The notes under the pieces are model-generated. The model had not been told where the DNA came from and made no database searches. It was given only the letters and a program-made list of their open reading frames with translations. The position numbers were made by a program, and so were the translations under genes. 64,000 bases of DNA from Apoda limacodes (taxonomy: Eukaryota > Arthropoda > Insecta > Lepidoptera > Limacodidae), in the NCBI GenBank assembly GCA_946406115.1, contig OX291543.1, forward strand, positions 32,638,815 through 32,702,814. The letters are read 5' to 3'. Shown in pieces: positions 11,025-22,757 of this stretch (position 1 is its first letter; each line of letters begins with the position of its first letter).

Positions 11025-11466
11025 AAAATCGGCCAGGTGCGAGTCGGACTCGCGCACGAAGGGTACATTATCTATAAAAACGACAAAAAAAACACGTTTG
11101 TTGTATGGGAGCGTTCCTTAAATATTTGTTTTATTTTCATTTTATTATTTATTTTTAAAGAGAATATATAACTAAATATTCTGTGAGTATTTCAAGCATC
11201 TACCTGTGGCTGTTATCAATATCGAGCAAAAACGAGCAAAAAAATCACGTTTGTTGTATGGGAGCCCCTTTAAATATTTATTTTATTCTGGTTTTTAGTA
11301 TTTTTTTTTTTTGTAGCTGCAACAGAAATACATTTTATACAAAAATTTCAACTGACTAACTATCATTGTTCATGAGATACAGCATGGTGACAAACGGACG
11401 GACGGATGGACAGTTGAGCCATAGTAATAGGGTCCCGTTTTTTACCCATTGGGAACGGAACCCTAA
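11025..11466 (+). repeat. Lepidopteran interspersed repeat of unknown class
   Basis: Starts AAAAATCGGCCAGGTGCGAG, continues GTCGGACTCGCGCACGAAGG, contains the phrase TTGTTGTATGGGAGC twice, and ends near GGAACGGAACCCTAAC. The same family recurs at 55446-55740. There is no ORF and no obvious terminal inverted repeat, so it could be a SINE, a LINE tail or a MITE. The first third seems partly duplicated here. Confidence 0.65.
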
Positions 11467-12963
11467 CGAGCCAAAAAATGTCACGCTAAAAGCATAAAAT
11501 AAAGAATAGTAGGTAGAAGTACTTAGCTAGAACATAGCATTACCTTAGTAATGACTAATGAGGCATAATATACCGCATCTTCATACAGCTAACAATGGAA
11601 GGGACTGGACAATTTTATAAGGGTTACATTTTTTCTTTCAAGTTACAGAACCCAAAAACAAACTCCCAAGAAACAATAAGTTGGAACTACTCGTAAAAGA
11701 CAATAAAATAATAAACACTATTTTATCTCCAGTGGTATTTCCGTTGATAATGTCAATAAAATAAATTATGAATGAATAGACTTATAGTTAATCTACAATC
11801 TTTTTTATTCTGTATGACAAACGACTTAGTCTAATAATACTTATCTATTTTTTGAGTAAACTGCTACAATTTAAACAACGTTTAGGTACATACCTAGAAA
11901 TCGTTTCTTTACATTTTATTTTTCAAGGCAGTTGCTCGTAAAGTCTTCTTTATTATGTGTACGAATTAATCGGAAAGATAGGTATTATTTTGAGCATATG
12001 TTAAATAAAACAATACTGATATCTATTATTTATTATATCCATAATATTCACGCGTGCACTAATAGGTTTTTTTTGCACCCAAGAAGCTTTTAAATATATA
12101 TAAGGATGCAAGTAGGTTTTGGTGTTTGAAAAAAATGAACTATTCACAATGTGCAGATTGCACTAAGTAATTAGTAGATAAGAAAAACCATACGACATAA
12201 TTTTATATTAAATTCTTGAATACGTATTTTTATATTGTTTTCGAAAACAAAAACATATACTGAAAATTATATTTGGCTGTAAGACCTTCGCCTCGTGAAA
12301 AAAAAAACCTGTTTGCGCGGCTTTGCAAAAAAAAGGCGCCATTTCATTGCGAAAAACGCGCCATTTCATTGCAAAACTGCTTTGTCTTTAGTTAATTGTC
12401 CCCTTAGAGCGAAAACTTACTAACTATATAACAAGTAGTGACTTTTAAGATATTGTAACAAATTCAATATTGTAAAAAAAAGATAAATCGTAACTTGGCG
12501 TTTTATTACTAAATTTTTAATGGTTTTAAATCGCAATTACCGTCTTCTTTATCTGGTGAAATCAGATTTTAGCAAAACCTTGTTACTAAAGAGTAATTTA
12601 TTCAAAAACAAGTTAATAAATTAGTTTTCGCCCGCATGAAATGTTATTATTTAGATTTTTTAGCTAATGTAAGTTCCTTTAATGAAATATTCCTCAAAAT
12701 TTGAGTGAATGTAATGGTGATTAAGGCATGTTAATGACATTTTGCTTGTATTTTTCTGTTCAAATCTAATTTTAGTACCTTGAGTTGTCAACTGTTTTTA
12801 AAAAGTCAAATTTGAACTTTAAAGTTCTCCTGTTTAAATTGATAATCATACAAAATAAATTAAATCAAACATCATCTTTAAATTTTAACATTAAAATCTG
12901 TTACAAATTGATATGAAAATTATAAAAGAACAGATTTATCGAAACATTATTCATTAGTAACAT
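11467..12963. other. AT-rich spacer
   Basis: No genes seen. A short direct repeat of GCGCCATTTCATTGC occurs around 12336-12372. The rest is AT-rich sequence without recognisable structure. Confidence 0.4.
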
Positions 12964-14621
12964 CTGGTTCGCATTTTTGTCTACTGCAGTTTTGCTAGTA
13001 AGTAGGGTACCACGGATGTAACTCAAGGGGGCTCAAGGGGTTATTACAAATCCTATTAGAGTTCAGTACAAAGACCTATAAGGTCTTACTTCTTGGCCTC
13101 CGAAATACGAAGAGCACTGGAATGAGCCTTCGGAATAATAAACTTTTTAAGGTAATACCCTCTCTATTTCTTTTACGTTCGTCTGTATGATTATCAACTA
13201 CTTGAAATGTTTTATAATTTTCTCTTGTTTTTTTTTACTGTAGTACATGACTCTGTAGTAAGGACTCTTAGAGAAACTCTAAGCGTTCGCGTTAGGCAGT
13301 TTATCTGTAACTGCACTGTGCGTGACCATTTAGGTTCCAAGGAATGAATTCCCTGCCGATGGCTAGCGGTGAGATGGTAGAAAGTATTCGTGGTCATCAT
13401 TTCGAACAATTCCTCAGAACACATCCCATTATACAAACGGTAGAACACACACAAGGAGTGTCTCTCCTCAAACTTAAGGGTTCGATACGGCTTATGAGTT
13501 TGGGATCGTTGACGATTCTCACAGCCCGTCGTTGAACCGAGTCAAAAGGGCTAAGCTGGTATCCGGTTGTACCCGCAGCGTACCTTTGCAGCGAGGTGAA
13601 GTGCTGCTTCGCTCTGTTGAGAACTCCAAGTTTTTTGGACGCCAGCTTCACCTTGTCTTGCAAATGATCTCGGAACTGAACATCGCTGGAGATGTCAACA
13701 CCAAGGATCCCAATGCTCTTGGAGATCGTAAGAGGTGTGTTCGGGAATGTTGGGACCTCAGTGAATGAAAACCTTCTTAGCAGTGAACGCGCAGACTTGT
13801 GTCGTCGTAGGGTTTAATCGAACCAAGTTTACCCGTCCCCAGTCAGAGACCTTGGACAGTGTGATTTTGATTTAACACACAAGTTCTCCGCGCTTATCCG
13901 CCACAACAAAGCGAGGAATGTTGATATACGGCCCGGATAATAAGCTTCTCTTGTTCTGTCATCTACATAGAAATGTATGTTGTTGTTGGACATCATGTCA
14001 TTGATATGTGGTAGAAACAGCGTGTGAGACAGTACAGAGCCTTTCGGGACACCAGCATTAATGTCCATACTATCATAGCAACTGCTGCTTGTATGCGACT
14101 ATCAAACAAAAAACTAGCCACCCAAATGCACAAACCCTCGGGCAGTCTGTAGGATGGCTACTTCGATAGAAGATTCCGGTGCCATATCCAATCGAACGCC
14201 TTTGCTAGAATTCCAGGCTACATGCCAACGCCTCCCCCTGACTCTCAATGGCTAGTGTCCATCGGTGTGTGATTCACCAGTCGAGCGATCGTGGCGAAAG
14301 CCATATTAACGATCGCTAACCGATGGTTGTGTTTTTCTAGGTATCTTAGAAGCTGTGTGTTTATCACACGCTCCATCACCTTGGAGAGGAAAGAGGTAAT
14401 AGCGCTTGGATTCGATACTACCACTGCAGGTATACCATCTGGCCTATTCGACTTATGAACGTCTAGAGAAAGAACCGCCCGCGGAACCCCGCTGTGTTGT
14501 CTTGCTATTTCGGAGGCCAAAAAAGACCTGATAAGTCTGTGTACTAAAATTATACCTCTTGAGTTGCATCCGTAGTACTATTCCCAAAGCAAAACTACAG
14601 TAGATGAAGTAGGCGAACCAG
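12964..14621. mobile_element. LINE fragment enclosed by about 120-145-bp inverted repeats
   Basis: The left arm 12964-13107 runs inward from CTGGTTCGC through TCTACTGCAGTTTTGCT and CACGGATGTAACTCAAG to GGCCTCCGAAATA. The right arm 14506-14621 is its inverse (TATTTCGGAGGCC ... GCGAACCAG) with mismatches and small indels. Between them lies a minus-strand LINE fragment. No target-site duplication is evident outside the arms. It may be a non-autonomous DNA element into which a LINE inserted, or an inverted duplication around the LINE. Confidence 0.7.
13255..14505 (-). pseudogene. CR1/Jockey-group LINE ORF fragment, copy B
   Basis: Frameshifted minus-strand pieces match the intact LINE ORF in order: SLDVHKSNRPDGIPAVVV near 14450, SFLSKVMERVINTQLLRYLE near 14380, DINAGVPKGSVLSHTLF near 14050, YVDDRT in place of YADDST near 13965, then the thumb region DKVKLASKKLGVLNRAKQHF near 13650 and the C-terminal piece near 13300. 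The catalytic YADD reads YVDD and numerous stops are present. There is no A-tail. Confidence 0.8.
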
Positions 14622-15114
14622 GGAGCTGAGACTTCTCAAATTTAGCGTCACGAAAAAAAGAGTCCAATCGATCAAAATGTATGAACATAAAGTTTACGTC
14701 ACTTGCTATCGATTGAAAAAAAATCATAGACTTGTTACTTTTCTATGCTATTGGCATAGGTGCCCGCAGGGGGGTGCCAGGTGGTGCACTTGCACCCCTT
14801 GGGAATCTGGGGATCAACAGGAATTATTGAAATAAAAAGTCGTCTGTTGGAAATCATTTTTTTATTTACAATAATTAGTAGGCAGTAATTACACAATTCT
14901 CATTTAAAAAGCAACTGCAGCCGGCGGGGTTTTTGGCCGAACTTATTAATGACGTTTTCTATAAAGTTATCTTTATTGTCCTTGGTTATCTTGCCTCGGT
15001 GGACACCGAACAAGCATAATTCAGACAGTCGCTCGTCACCTGTTGTGGACCTATTCCAAGTTTTAACTCTTCTCAGTGTGCTAAAAGATCTTTCTATTGT
15101 GCACGTTGTGACGG

Positions 15115-15480
15115 TTTTTTTTTTTTTTTATACCACTAAGGTGGCAAACAAGCTTACGGTCCGCCTGATGGTAAGCGGTCACCGTAGCCTATAGACGCTT
15201 GCAACACCAGGGGTATCACTTGCGCGTTGCCGACCCTTCAGAAATCTAATAACTTCTTTCTTGAAGAACTCTATAATGTAGTCCTCGCAGAAAACCTTGG
15301 CAGGGAGCTCATTCCACAGCTTAAGCGTTCGCGGGAGGAAGTTTCTCTGAAACCGCACGTATAGGTATATATATAGAGAGAGATAAAGATGTACAGAAAC
15401 GAACCATACTACTTAAAAAATATATTTATTACTGGTATCCGGGTGCACCTGCCCAGAGATGGCAGCAGTACTCCAGCGGA
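15115..15480 (-). pseudogene. CR1/Jockey-group LINE 3' end, copy C
   Basis: A T-run at about 15115-15129 (poly-A on the minus strand) is followed by ATACCACTAAGGTGGCAAAC and the C-terminal ORF sequence up to 15360. About 250 bp of LINE are then missing and replaced by the left arm of an inverted repeat. LINE sequence resumes at about 15433-15480 (CTGGTATCCGGGTGCACCTG). Confidence 0.8.
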
Positions 15481-15723
15481 ATGGTTGAGCTGAAATGTAT
15501 GATAAACACAGATAGATGAAGTTTACTTATACCCTGGAAAATTCTGAACTTCCCTCAGGAACAACTATATCTGAATTCCACGTGGACTATATAGCACACT
15601 GCTTTGATATTATCAAGTAGTTGCCGTAGGAATCCCACCGATAGCTAGTAATAAATATATTTTTTAAGTAGTATGGATCGTTTCTGTACATCTTTTTCTC
15701 TCTATATATATATATATACCTAT
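15361..15723. repeat. Fold-back inverted repeat (about 80-bp arms)
   Basis: Left arm 15361-15440 and right arm 15641-15723 are inverse copies including GATGTACAGAAACGA, CCATACTACTTAAAAAATAT and ATTTATTACT. The outer ends differ mainly in the length of a TA-rich microsatellite. The 200-bp middle starts with LINE copy C sequence and has no ORF. It was probably made by insertion of, or inversion around, the LINE. Confidence 0.8.
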
Positions 15724-16224
15724 ATGTTTGATTATTTCTATGTATGTATTGTATTTCTTACTTCTATGAAGATTTTGTGTGTTTATAAGATTGTTGTACT
15801 AGGTCTTTATAAGTCACTAGGAGTTGTATATATACGTTTGAAGGAATTCTTAGAATATTATTTTTCATTAGTATTCTTTCTTGCATGTCGTACTACTTGC
15901 GTCGTCGTCGCCTCGTGCGTAAACTATATGTTATATATATATATATATGTCATATGACTTCGATAACATACTGATACTTCACGACACAATACTGTAAGTG
16001 TGAGTCCGCATTTAATCGTCCTTTAGGCTGAATAACGGATTCATTCCAAGCAATTACCTGTAGCTTTTTGGTACTTACTGAAACCACGGGTACAAATATG
16101 TATGTGTATACAGGTATAATCACTGTAACTACAAAAAAATAATCTTCCGGTAGTCAGCTGATAACTAGTAGATAGTATATATTTAAGTATAAAAGATATA
16201 ATGATATCTATGCATATAAAATGC
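15724..16224. other. AT-rich spacer with TA microsatellites
   Basis: Short (TA)n tracts near 15705 and 15938. No gene recognised. Confidence 0.5.
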
Positions 16225-16370
16225 TTTGTCCTGAATGACTGACGGATCAACGCACAGCCTAAATCGCTGATCGTAGAGACCTGAAACTTGGAGGGTGTGT
16301 TCTTTGTATGACATAGGCATCAGAGGCAGCTTGCCGAAAGGAGCGCTGGTGCAGCGCACTCCCATAAATA
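16225..16370 (+). repeat. Interspersed repeat, 'CTTTGTCCTGAATGACTGAC' family
   Basis: Starts with CTTTGTCCTGAATGACTGAC, then ATCAACGCACAGCC and GAGACCTGAAACTTGGA. Related starts occur at 17790, 19955 and 20780. These are non-coding lepidopteran repeats, probably Helitron-like or SINE-like. This copy ends near the CTGGTGCAGCGCACTCCC phrase. Confidence 0.55.
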
Positions 16371-17094
16371 ATTATCTACTTAATAAACAATATGTTTATA
16401 GATGTTACTTAAAATAATTAATTACTATGCTTTGATTTCTCTTCATGTTAACATAGCATTTCACTAAAAAAAAAACCATACACACACAGTGAACTCAGGA
16501 TTTGGTGTGGATTTACACTGAGACTGAGTCACTAAATGGAGCGCTAGCAATTGCACACCTATGGAAAGAATTTCAGAGATAGAGACTTAGAGCTAAAATC
16601 AACGAGTGTGAAAGAGAAAGTTCTATACAGTCTCACACGTGAAACAGGAAATTTTGTATAAAAAATTAGCAAAAAGTAGATCGCCGCTCCTGGGCTTTGT
16701 ACAGAAAAATACTGTTGCCAGCTTGATCCAGCCGCCAGCTTCAGTCCGGTTGGGGTGCGGGCGCGCTGTTGCCGCTCTTATCTCATCACAACAAATGTTT
16801 TAGTTCGTGCGCGCGAGCAAATTATAGGTACATACCTACATAAACAGTTTGTTTATTGCCTAATAAGTAAGTATAGCAAAATAAAATGTGATTATTGTTA
16901 TGTGACTAAACAGTGCGAAAAGATTTAATTATTTCAGCTTGAAATAAAGACACAAAAATGTGGCACGAAAACACACACGCGCGACGCGCGTTTGTAAATC
17001 TAAAAAGACGAATGAATGAAGTTATAACTAGAATAATAAAAGGTTATCATTTAAGCAATTCCTCTTTTGTTTCTGTTTAATGAACACGCATTAA
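16371..17094. other. Non-coding with a GC-rich block
   Basis: 16690-16815 is GC-rich relative to its surroundings and carries a TTCAGTCCGG initiator-like string at about 16740. 16978-16992 has the palindrome-like ACGCGCGACGCGCGT. No coding exon or splice-flanked frame supports a gene here. Confidence 0.35.
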
Positions 17095-17975
17095 AAATTG
17101 CCGCGAGCTTCCTCTGGTAGGCATCCGATAAGAAAAGAATTTCCAAAAAGGTCAAGTGCGAGTCGGACTCGCGCAATAAGGGTAAACCGATTGTAATGAA
17201 ATGTTGGTAAGTTGTTAGTGCGGCAGTTGTTTTAAATAAAAGAAACAACGTTCGCCTGGTCAGCTAGAATATGTTTATTTTTACTACTTTAATCTCTAAA
17301 ATAACCATAAAAATAAATGTTTGATTGTCGGAAAAAAATTATGAATCAAACTTTTTTTTTTCGCAACCCTTAAATATAAATCTACATAAAAGTTTATGTG
17401 CGCACGTTCTACTTTCGGCGACAGTTTAATATTTTAGTATATTGGGCTTTTTTTATATCACCATTATGGGCTAAAGAACTCTAAAAAATAGGCTCCAATT
17501 GTCAACTTCACCTGCATGTGTGAACCTTCTTCCTGCTAAATAACGAACGAGGCTCTGGCGACTGAACAGTGGCGGTACGACTAATAACCATAATATAGCC
17601 AGCCAACCAATAGCAAACGGTGACGAGCAGCAGCATCAGCGGGAGGAAGCTTGGCTGGAAGGAACTGCGAAGGCTAAGGCTGCTTGCATTTTAAGTAAAC
17701 AATTTATGAAGTTTAATTAAATTTTTTAATAACATTATTATAGTTGGTTGTAAGTTCAAATGATAATCTATCTTTTACACAAATAAATTTCTTTGTCCTG
17801 AATGACTGACAGACTTGACTTGCGCAATAAGGGTAAACCGATTGTAATGAAATGTTGGTAAGTTGTGATAAACACATCGAAGAAGGCTTCTGAATTAGGG
17901 TTGTACCCTTTCATAATAGGTTGGTGCAGCAGTTGTTTTAAAAAAAGAAACAACGATCACCGGGTCAGCTAGTAT
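17095..17975 (+). repeat. Two copies of a repeat ending GTCAGCTAG
   Basis: Copy one (about 17150-17272) and copy two (about 17790-17975) share GCGCAATAAGGGTAAACCGA, TTGTAATGAAATGTTGGTAA, GTTGTTTTAAA and a 3' end in GTCAGCTAG. The common CTAG-type 3' end is compatible with Helitron-like elements, but no hairpin was verified. The sequence between the copies has no gene. Confidence 0.6.
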
Positions 17976-19414
17976 AGTATATACTTAAGTAGTTGTATAC
18001 AGTAAATTTGGTTTGTTAATCACAACATAGCTAGTTGTTTAAAGTTATTGCCACATATATTATATTTTCAATCATTATCTCGTAAGTCATATTTGTTATC
18101 GGTAACTACGCAACAAATTTTAACAATATTGTTATGGCCGATTTTCCAGTCATATTTCGATTCAACGGCAAGCCAATAAAATAATTTGTTGTTTTATGAC
18201 TATTTTTGTGACGAACACTTACCTATTTGTGCGGAATTAAAATTATATTATTATCAAAACGAGGATTTAGATTATATCATATTTATTCCAGAAGTTGAAT
18301 AATAAATGACACATACCGAGGCATGTGCGTGTATCGCCTATATTTTAAGCCAGGGATTCCCAAACTATTTTGGGCAGCCTTTGCCCCTTTTCCAAAAAGA
18401 ACTAATAACTCAAACTCCCATAGCCAAATTACTTTAAAAATCCTAATGATTATTAATACAAATTACGTAAAAATACTGAAGTAGGTAATAATTTTTTGAA
18501 ATAAAACATTAAAATATTCGTCATTCTTATAACAAGTTGGTACACGTAACAAAACTTACAAGTATAGGTACATTATCTTGAAAGTTTCAAGTAAGAACCT
18601 TGTCGACCCCCAAAATCAGTTATCGTTTATGTCGAGCCCTGGGAAACAGATATTGCCATCAAAGGCCACCTTGAGAATCCCTGCTTTAGGCGCTAACGAC
18701 CAAAACCTCAAACCCTAATTTAATTCAGTAAAATTCTAAGTTAAGATTCAGCCGTTTTGTTTTGTTTTAGACGCAGGTATAGATTTAACACACTTGTTAA
18801 AATGCAAAGGATTTCGAGATCTGCAAATTTACGTTTGAAAGAAGTGTGGTCGAAGCGTAGCTCGCTGTCTGTAATTATACCTAAGAGATTGAATTTTAAT
18901 TCAAAATCACAGGAGCATGAAACACAAATACATTGCTACAAAAAACAGCTACTGGTAGTCGTACTGCCTGCGGAAAACATTTTACTGTCAGTTAACATTT
19001 TCATGTTTGTCTTGAGTCTGGGTGTTCTGTAAGTATGTACCTATTTACAAAAAAAAAGTGTTCAAGTTGGTATTTGTATTTATTATCTGGTATCCGTAGT
19101 ACAAACACTATTAATGTTGCTGTGGTAGAAGGTAGCACAAGCTTTGCTGTTTTTGGGACCAAAACGCGCTGTGTGTAAATTGTTTCAGGGGCCTTATAAA
19201 TAAACAATAATTTATTTATTTAATTTATTACTGTTTATTTATATGGCGCAGCACAGATAGGTGTGCAAAGGTTGACTACACGCCCAACACGCTTACATCC
19301 ACGAGGCCTGCCATTTGCTCAACGCCTCGATCGCTCGATACCAAGATATTTTTTTTTTTAATAAGTATGCTACATAAAAATGCACTAGTGTATAAGTTCC
19401 TTAATCAATTGTTA
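17976..19414. other. Non-coding spacer with an old repeat
   Basis: 18350-18690 contains phrases such as GGGATTCCCAAACTATTTTG and GTCGAGCCCTGGGAAACAGA that look like a degraded interspersed repeat. A 91-codon frame at 18757-19032 has no recognisable domain and is not credible as a gene. Confidence 0.35.
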
Positions 19415-19885
19415 TTTTATTACCACGAAGGTGGCAAACAAGTTTACGGTCCGCCTGAGGGTCTAATAACTTCTTTCTTGAAGAACCCCATACTGTAGCC
19501 CTCAGAGAAAACCTTAGCTGGGAGCTCATTCCACAACCCAAGCGTTCGCGGGAAAAGTTTCTCTGAAACCGCACCGTATGCGACCGGTTCTAAAGTGTGA
19601 GAATGAATTCCCTGCCGATGGCAAGCGATGCGATGGTAGTAAGTCGCCGTGGGCATTATTTCGAACAGTCCCTCAGAACACATTCCATTGTACAAGCGGT
19701 AGAACTCGCACAGAGAGGCAAAGTCTCTCCTCAGACTTAAGCGCTCGATGCGGCAGGTGAGTTTGGGATCGTCGACTATTCTGACAGCTCGACGTTGAAC
19801 CGAGTCAAAAGGGCCAACCTGGTATCCGGGTGCAGCCGCCCAGAGATGGCAGCAATTCTCCATATGGGGACGAACTTGTCCAGTA
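19415..19885 (-). pseudogene. CR1/Jockey-group LINE 3' end, copy D
   Basis: Minus-strand 3' end of the same LINE family, from TTACCACGAAGGTGGCAAAC at about 19420 to CGAACTTGTCC near 19880. An open stretch of about 139 codons encodes GPFDSVQRRAVRIVDDPKL and [20 protein letters not shown]. It lacks the poly-A run and about 60 bp of 3' UTR. Confidence 0.8.
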
Positions 19886-19939
19886 TCCCTGTCTCACGTG
19901 TTGGGAAACTGTAAGTGATGCAGGTGTCTGATAAATAAA

Positions 19940-22412
19940 TCTATATATATAAAACTCAAAAGTCCTGATTCATTTATCACTGACTCATCAACGCCCAGCG
20001 CAAACCCTTGACCCTAGAAAGCTGAAATTTTGCCCAGGGGTGTAAAGAAAGGATTTTTTAAAATCATCCCCTATGGGGGTAAAAAGGGGGGTGTTAGTTT
20101 GTATGAAAATCCGTCATTTTTGAAGTTTAATGGATGAAAATTTGTATATGGCCTTTCTGTTAAAAACTAAGAATGACGTGTTTCACTGTTTTTGGAAAAT
20201 CACCTCCCACCCCTTTTTTTTTTTTTTTTCGTTGCTTTCAGTCGAAAATGTGCAGTGCTATATATAGGCTTGTTATGTTATTATAAGGTTGATATGAGTT
20301 GTGTTGTTGGGCATTATAATATATAAAAATAATAATGGAAGATAGTTAAAATAATAATATGTAGTAATAGAAGGTATATAGAAAATAAAGTAATGTAATA
20401 AGTAATAAGTAATGTATAATATCATAATAAGGAGATATTATGATTAATATATTGTATACTGAGAGGGTTATCTTAGTTTATCACTTTTTTGTTTTTTTTT
20501 CTCTTATTTCTTTCTTTTTGTCTTAGGTTCTTTTTATTTGCTATTGTCAAACGAGTCGCAAACGAAAGGTTCTCACTGAAAATCAGTGTTGTGACCATTT
20601 GGTCACAGCGTAATGCTGAGTGAGAAACCTATTTGGCGCACAACTCAAATTAAGTACCTAAATAGTGTTAACATTTAGTTTTTTTTTTGTTCCTGTTATT
20701 TATAGGTTGTGTTGTCCAAATAATATGATTTACTTCTTTCTTCTTTCCCTAAAGGGATACATAGGGGTTGTAAATAGAAGAAACTGACTGACTGACATTT
20801 CAACGCACAGCCAAAACCGCTGGGTCTAGAGATTCCAAATTTGGCACGTAGGTTCATTATCGGGTATAGGGGTGCACTAAGAAAGGATTTTTCAAAATTC
20901 ACCCCCTGAAGGGTGAAACGGGGGCCCAAAATTTGTATGAAAATCCGTCATTTTCACAAAATACGGGTTGTAAGTTTGTATGAAAAAAATCAAACAATTG
21001 ATCCGATTTGGCTAAAATTTTGAACACAGGTAGCTTATATCTTAACATAACACATAGGCACATAGGCATTTTAGTCCGGAAAACGCACAAGTTCCTACGG
21101 GAATACTTATACCTTAATATCACTTTTGTTACTCTTTCACGTCGCACCACTGCATCGGTTTCAGATGAGGCATAGAGATAGTTGAAATAACGAAGAAGGA
21201 TAAGGCTTTTTCCCGATTGAGAGGTCCCATAGGAATGAAATCCTAACGCGATAATCAAACTTAGCGCGGGAAAACACGATTTAATTGGGCGGTAATTTTG
21301 TCACAGGGATAGTTGAAGATATGGAAAAGGATTAAAATTCCTTTTTATCCCGATTCGGAAGTTCCCGTGGGAATAAAACCATGGTAAAATATTATGCAAC
21401 TGAGCTGATATTTGGCAGGAGGTTAGTTGAAAAGACCGGAATAGGATATAAACAACATTTAATACTGATCAAGAGTTCCTGTGGGAATAAAACTTATCGC
21501 AACATGTGTATGACATGTTTGTTGTAAAGTGTTGTATGGTGTTGCATAGTGTTGTATGGTGTTGTGTGTTTTTCATTTCTTTGGCGCGTTAGTTACTTAT
21601 CACCTCATAAGTTAAGAAAAGATATTAGGGTTTTGGGTACTAAGAAATCATTTTTCTAAATTTAATTAAAATTAATGGCTCGAAATGGGGCCCAAAGTTT
21701 ATATGAAAATCCATTATTTTTTAACACTCTTCTTCTTCTCAGGCAGGGGACGTCTACTGCTAAATCCCCCATAAGTTTCTACAAAGATCGGTCAAATGCC
21801 GCCCGCGCCCAACTACTACCGACAGCTTTAACCGGATCATCTTTCCATCCAAACCAGATGGGTATTTAGTATTTTTCAACCTACCTACTTCCTATCGATA
21901 AATGACTAAAAAGAGTTTAAGGATTTTTGACATTTTGTGACCAAGTCTGAAAATCAAAAATAGGTATTGTATGGTTTTTGGGGTCGCTGATTACGAAAAC
22001 GCTTTGGAAGTGAAATTCATTGTTGGACTGTGATTGGGTTCAAATGTCTAAAGAATAATATATAAATATATATTATTATTATTATAAATAGGAAGAAAAG
22101 ATTTGATTGTTTGTATTGAATAGGCAGCTCCGAAACTACTGGACCGATTTTAAAATGTTTTCACCATTAGAAGCCGACACCCTTTGCACAGCAGCTGGCC
22201 AGACTACCAACTGGCTGCGAGTGAGTTTAATTTTAATTTTTTACATTTTCTCTCAGCTAAATACATGGTACCGTAACTTCCGTAGTTGATATTTTTTTTA
22301 ATTCTGCTGGATCTTGAATTATACATAGTGTTTTGCGCAGGGAATGTCCCGATTATCTAAATTTTAAATTACCACAAATTTAACGCGAGCGAAGCCGCGG
22401 GCAAAAGCTAGT
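19940..22412 (+). repeat. Cluster of Helitron-like/SINE-like repeat copies
   Basis: Several related copies lie head to tail: about 19945-20240 (GACTCATCAACGCCCAGCGC...), about 20770-21520 (GACTGACTGACATTTCAACG, then three blocks of the 'TCCCGATT...AGTTCCCGTGGGAATAAAAC' type), and about 22080-22412 ending GCGAAGCCGCGGGCAAAAGC then TAGT. The last end motif is a very common lepidopteran repeat terminus. Between them, 20300-20700 is AT-rich filler and 21510-21575 is a GTGTTGTATG short tandem repeat. The short open frames here are repeat-derived. Confidence 0.6.
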
Positions 22413-22632
22413 AAATAAATAAATAAATACAGATAGATTTAGGTAGTTGCAAATACGATTCCACTGATTTTTACGTTACCTTTCTAGATTCCGTTATCGT
22501 TGATATATACCTAAACAAGTAGTCTAGTACATTACCTAAGATCAAAGGCAAGAAGCCAGGGACCGATGTGATATGGTTTATTTTGATGATAATTTGACTG
22601 ATAACACTTCCTAATAACTAATCATTTACGTG

Positions 22633-22667
22633 TATAAATAAAGGTGTATGAATGTGGCGCCAACAGT
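22633..22667 (+). promoter_or_regulatory. Core promoter of LPMO copy 2
   Basis: TATAAATA at 22633-22640 is followed 30 bp later by an ACAGT initiator-like string (22663-22667). The ATG of the first coding exon is about 86 bp downstream of that. Spacing and order fit an arthropod TATA/Inr promoter. A GATA-containing stretch lies just upstream (about 22560-22620). Confidence 0.6.
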
Positions 22668-22748
22668 AGTAGAGAACTGATAAAGCGAAGATAGTTTATT
22701 TTCTTGTAATTTTGTATTATTGTTATTTTTGTTTTGGGATCCTGCAAA

Positions 22749-22757
22749 ATGAAAGCT
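22749..22757 (+). CDS. LPMO copy 2, 9-nt first coding exon (Met-Lys-Ala)
   Basis: ATGAAAGCT is followed at once by a consensus donor GTAAGT and preceded by a short leader and the TATA/Inr promoter. Joining it to the acceptor CTCTTCAG at 23731 keeps frame, because that exon begins at ATG. It would add Met-Lys-Ala before the signal peptide. Inferred from sequence; no transcript evidence is available here. Confidence 0.6.

Noticed and set aside
18757..19032. 91-codon plus-strand frame as a gene
   Set aside because: No domain recognised, composition like surrounding non-coding DNA, and no promoter or splice support.
21510..21575. CRISPR-like or regulatory repeat of GTGTTGTATG
   Set aside because: Short direct repeats without unique spacers inside a known repeat cluster in a eukaryotic genome.
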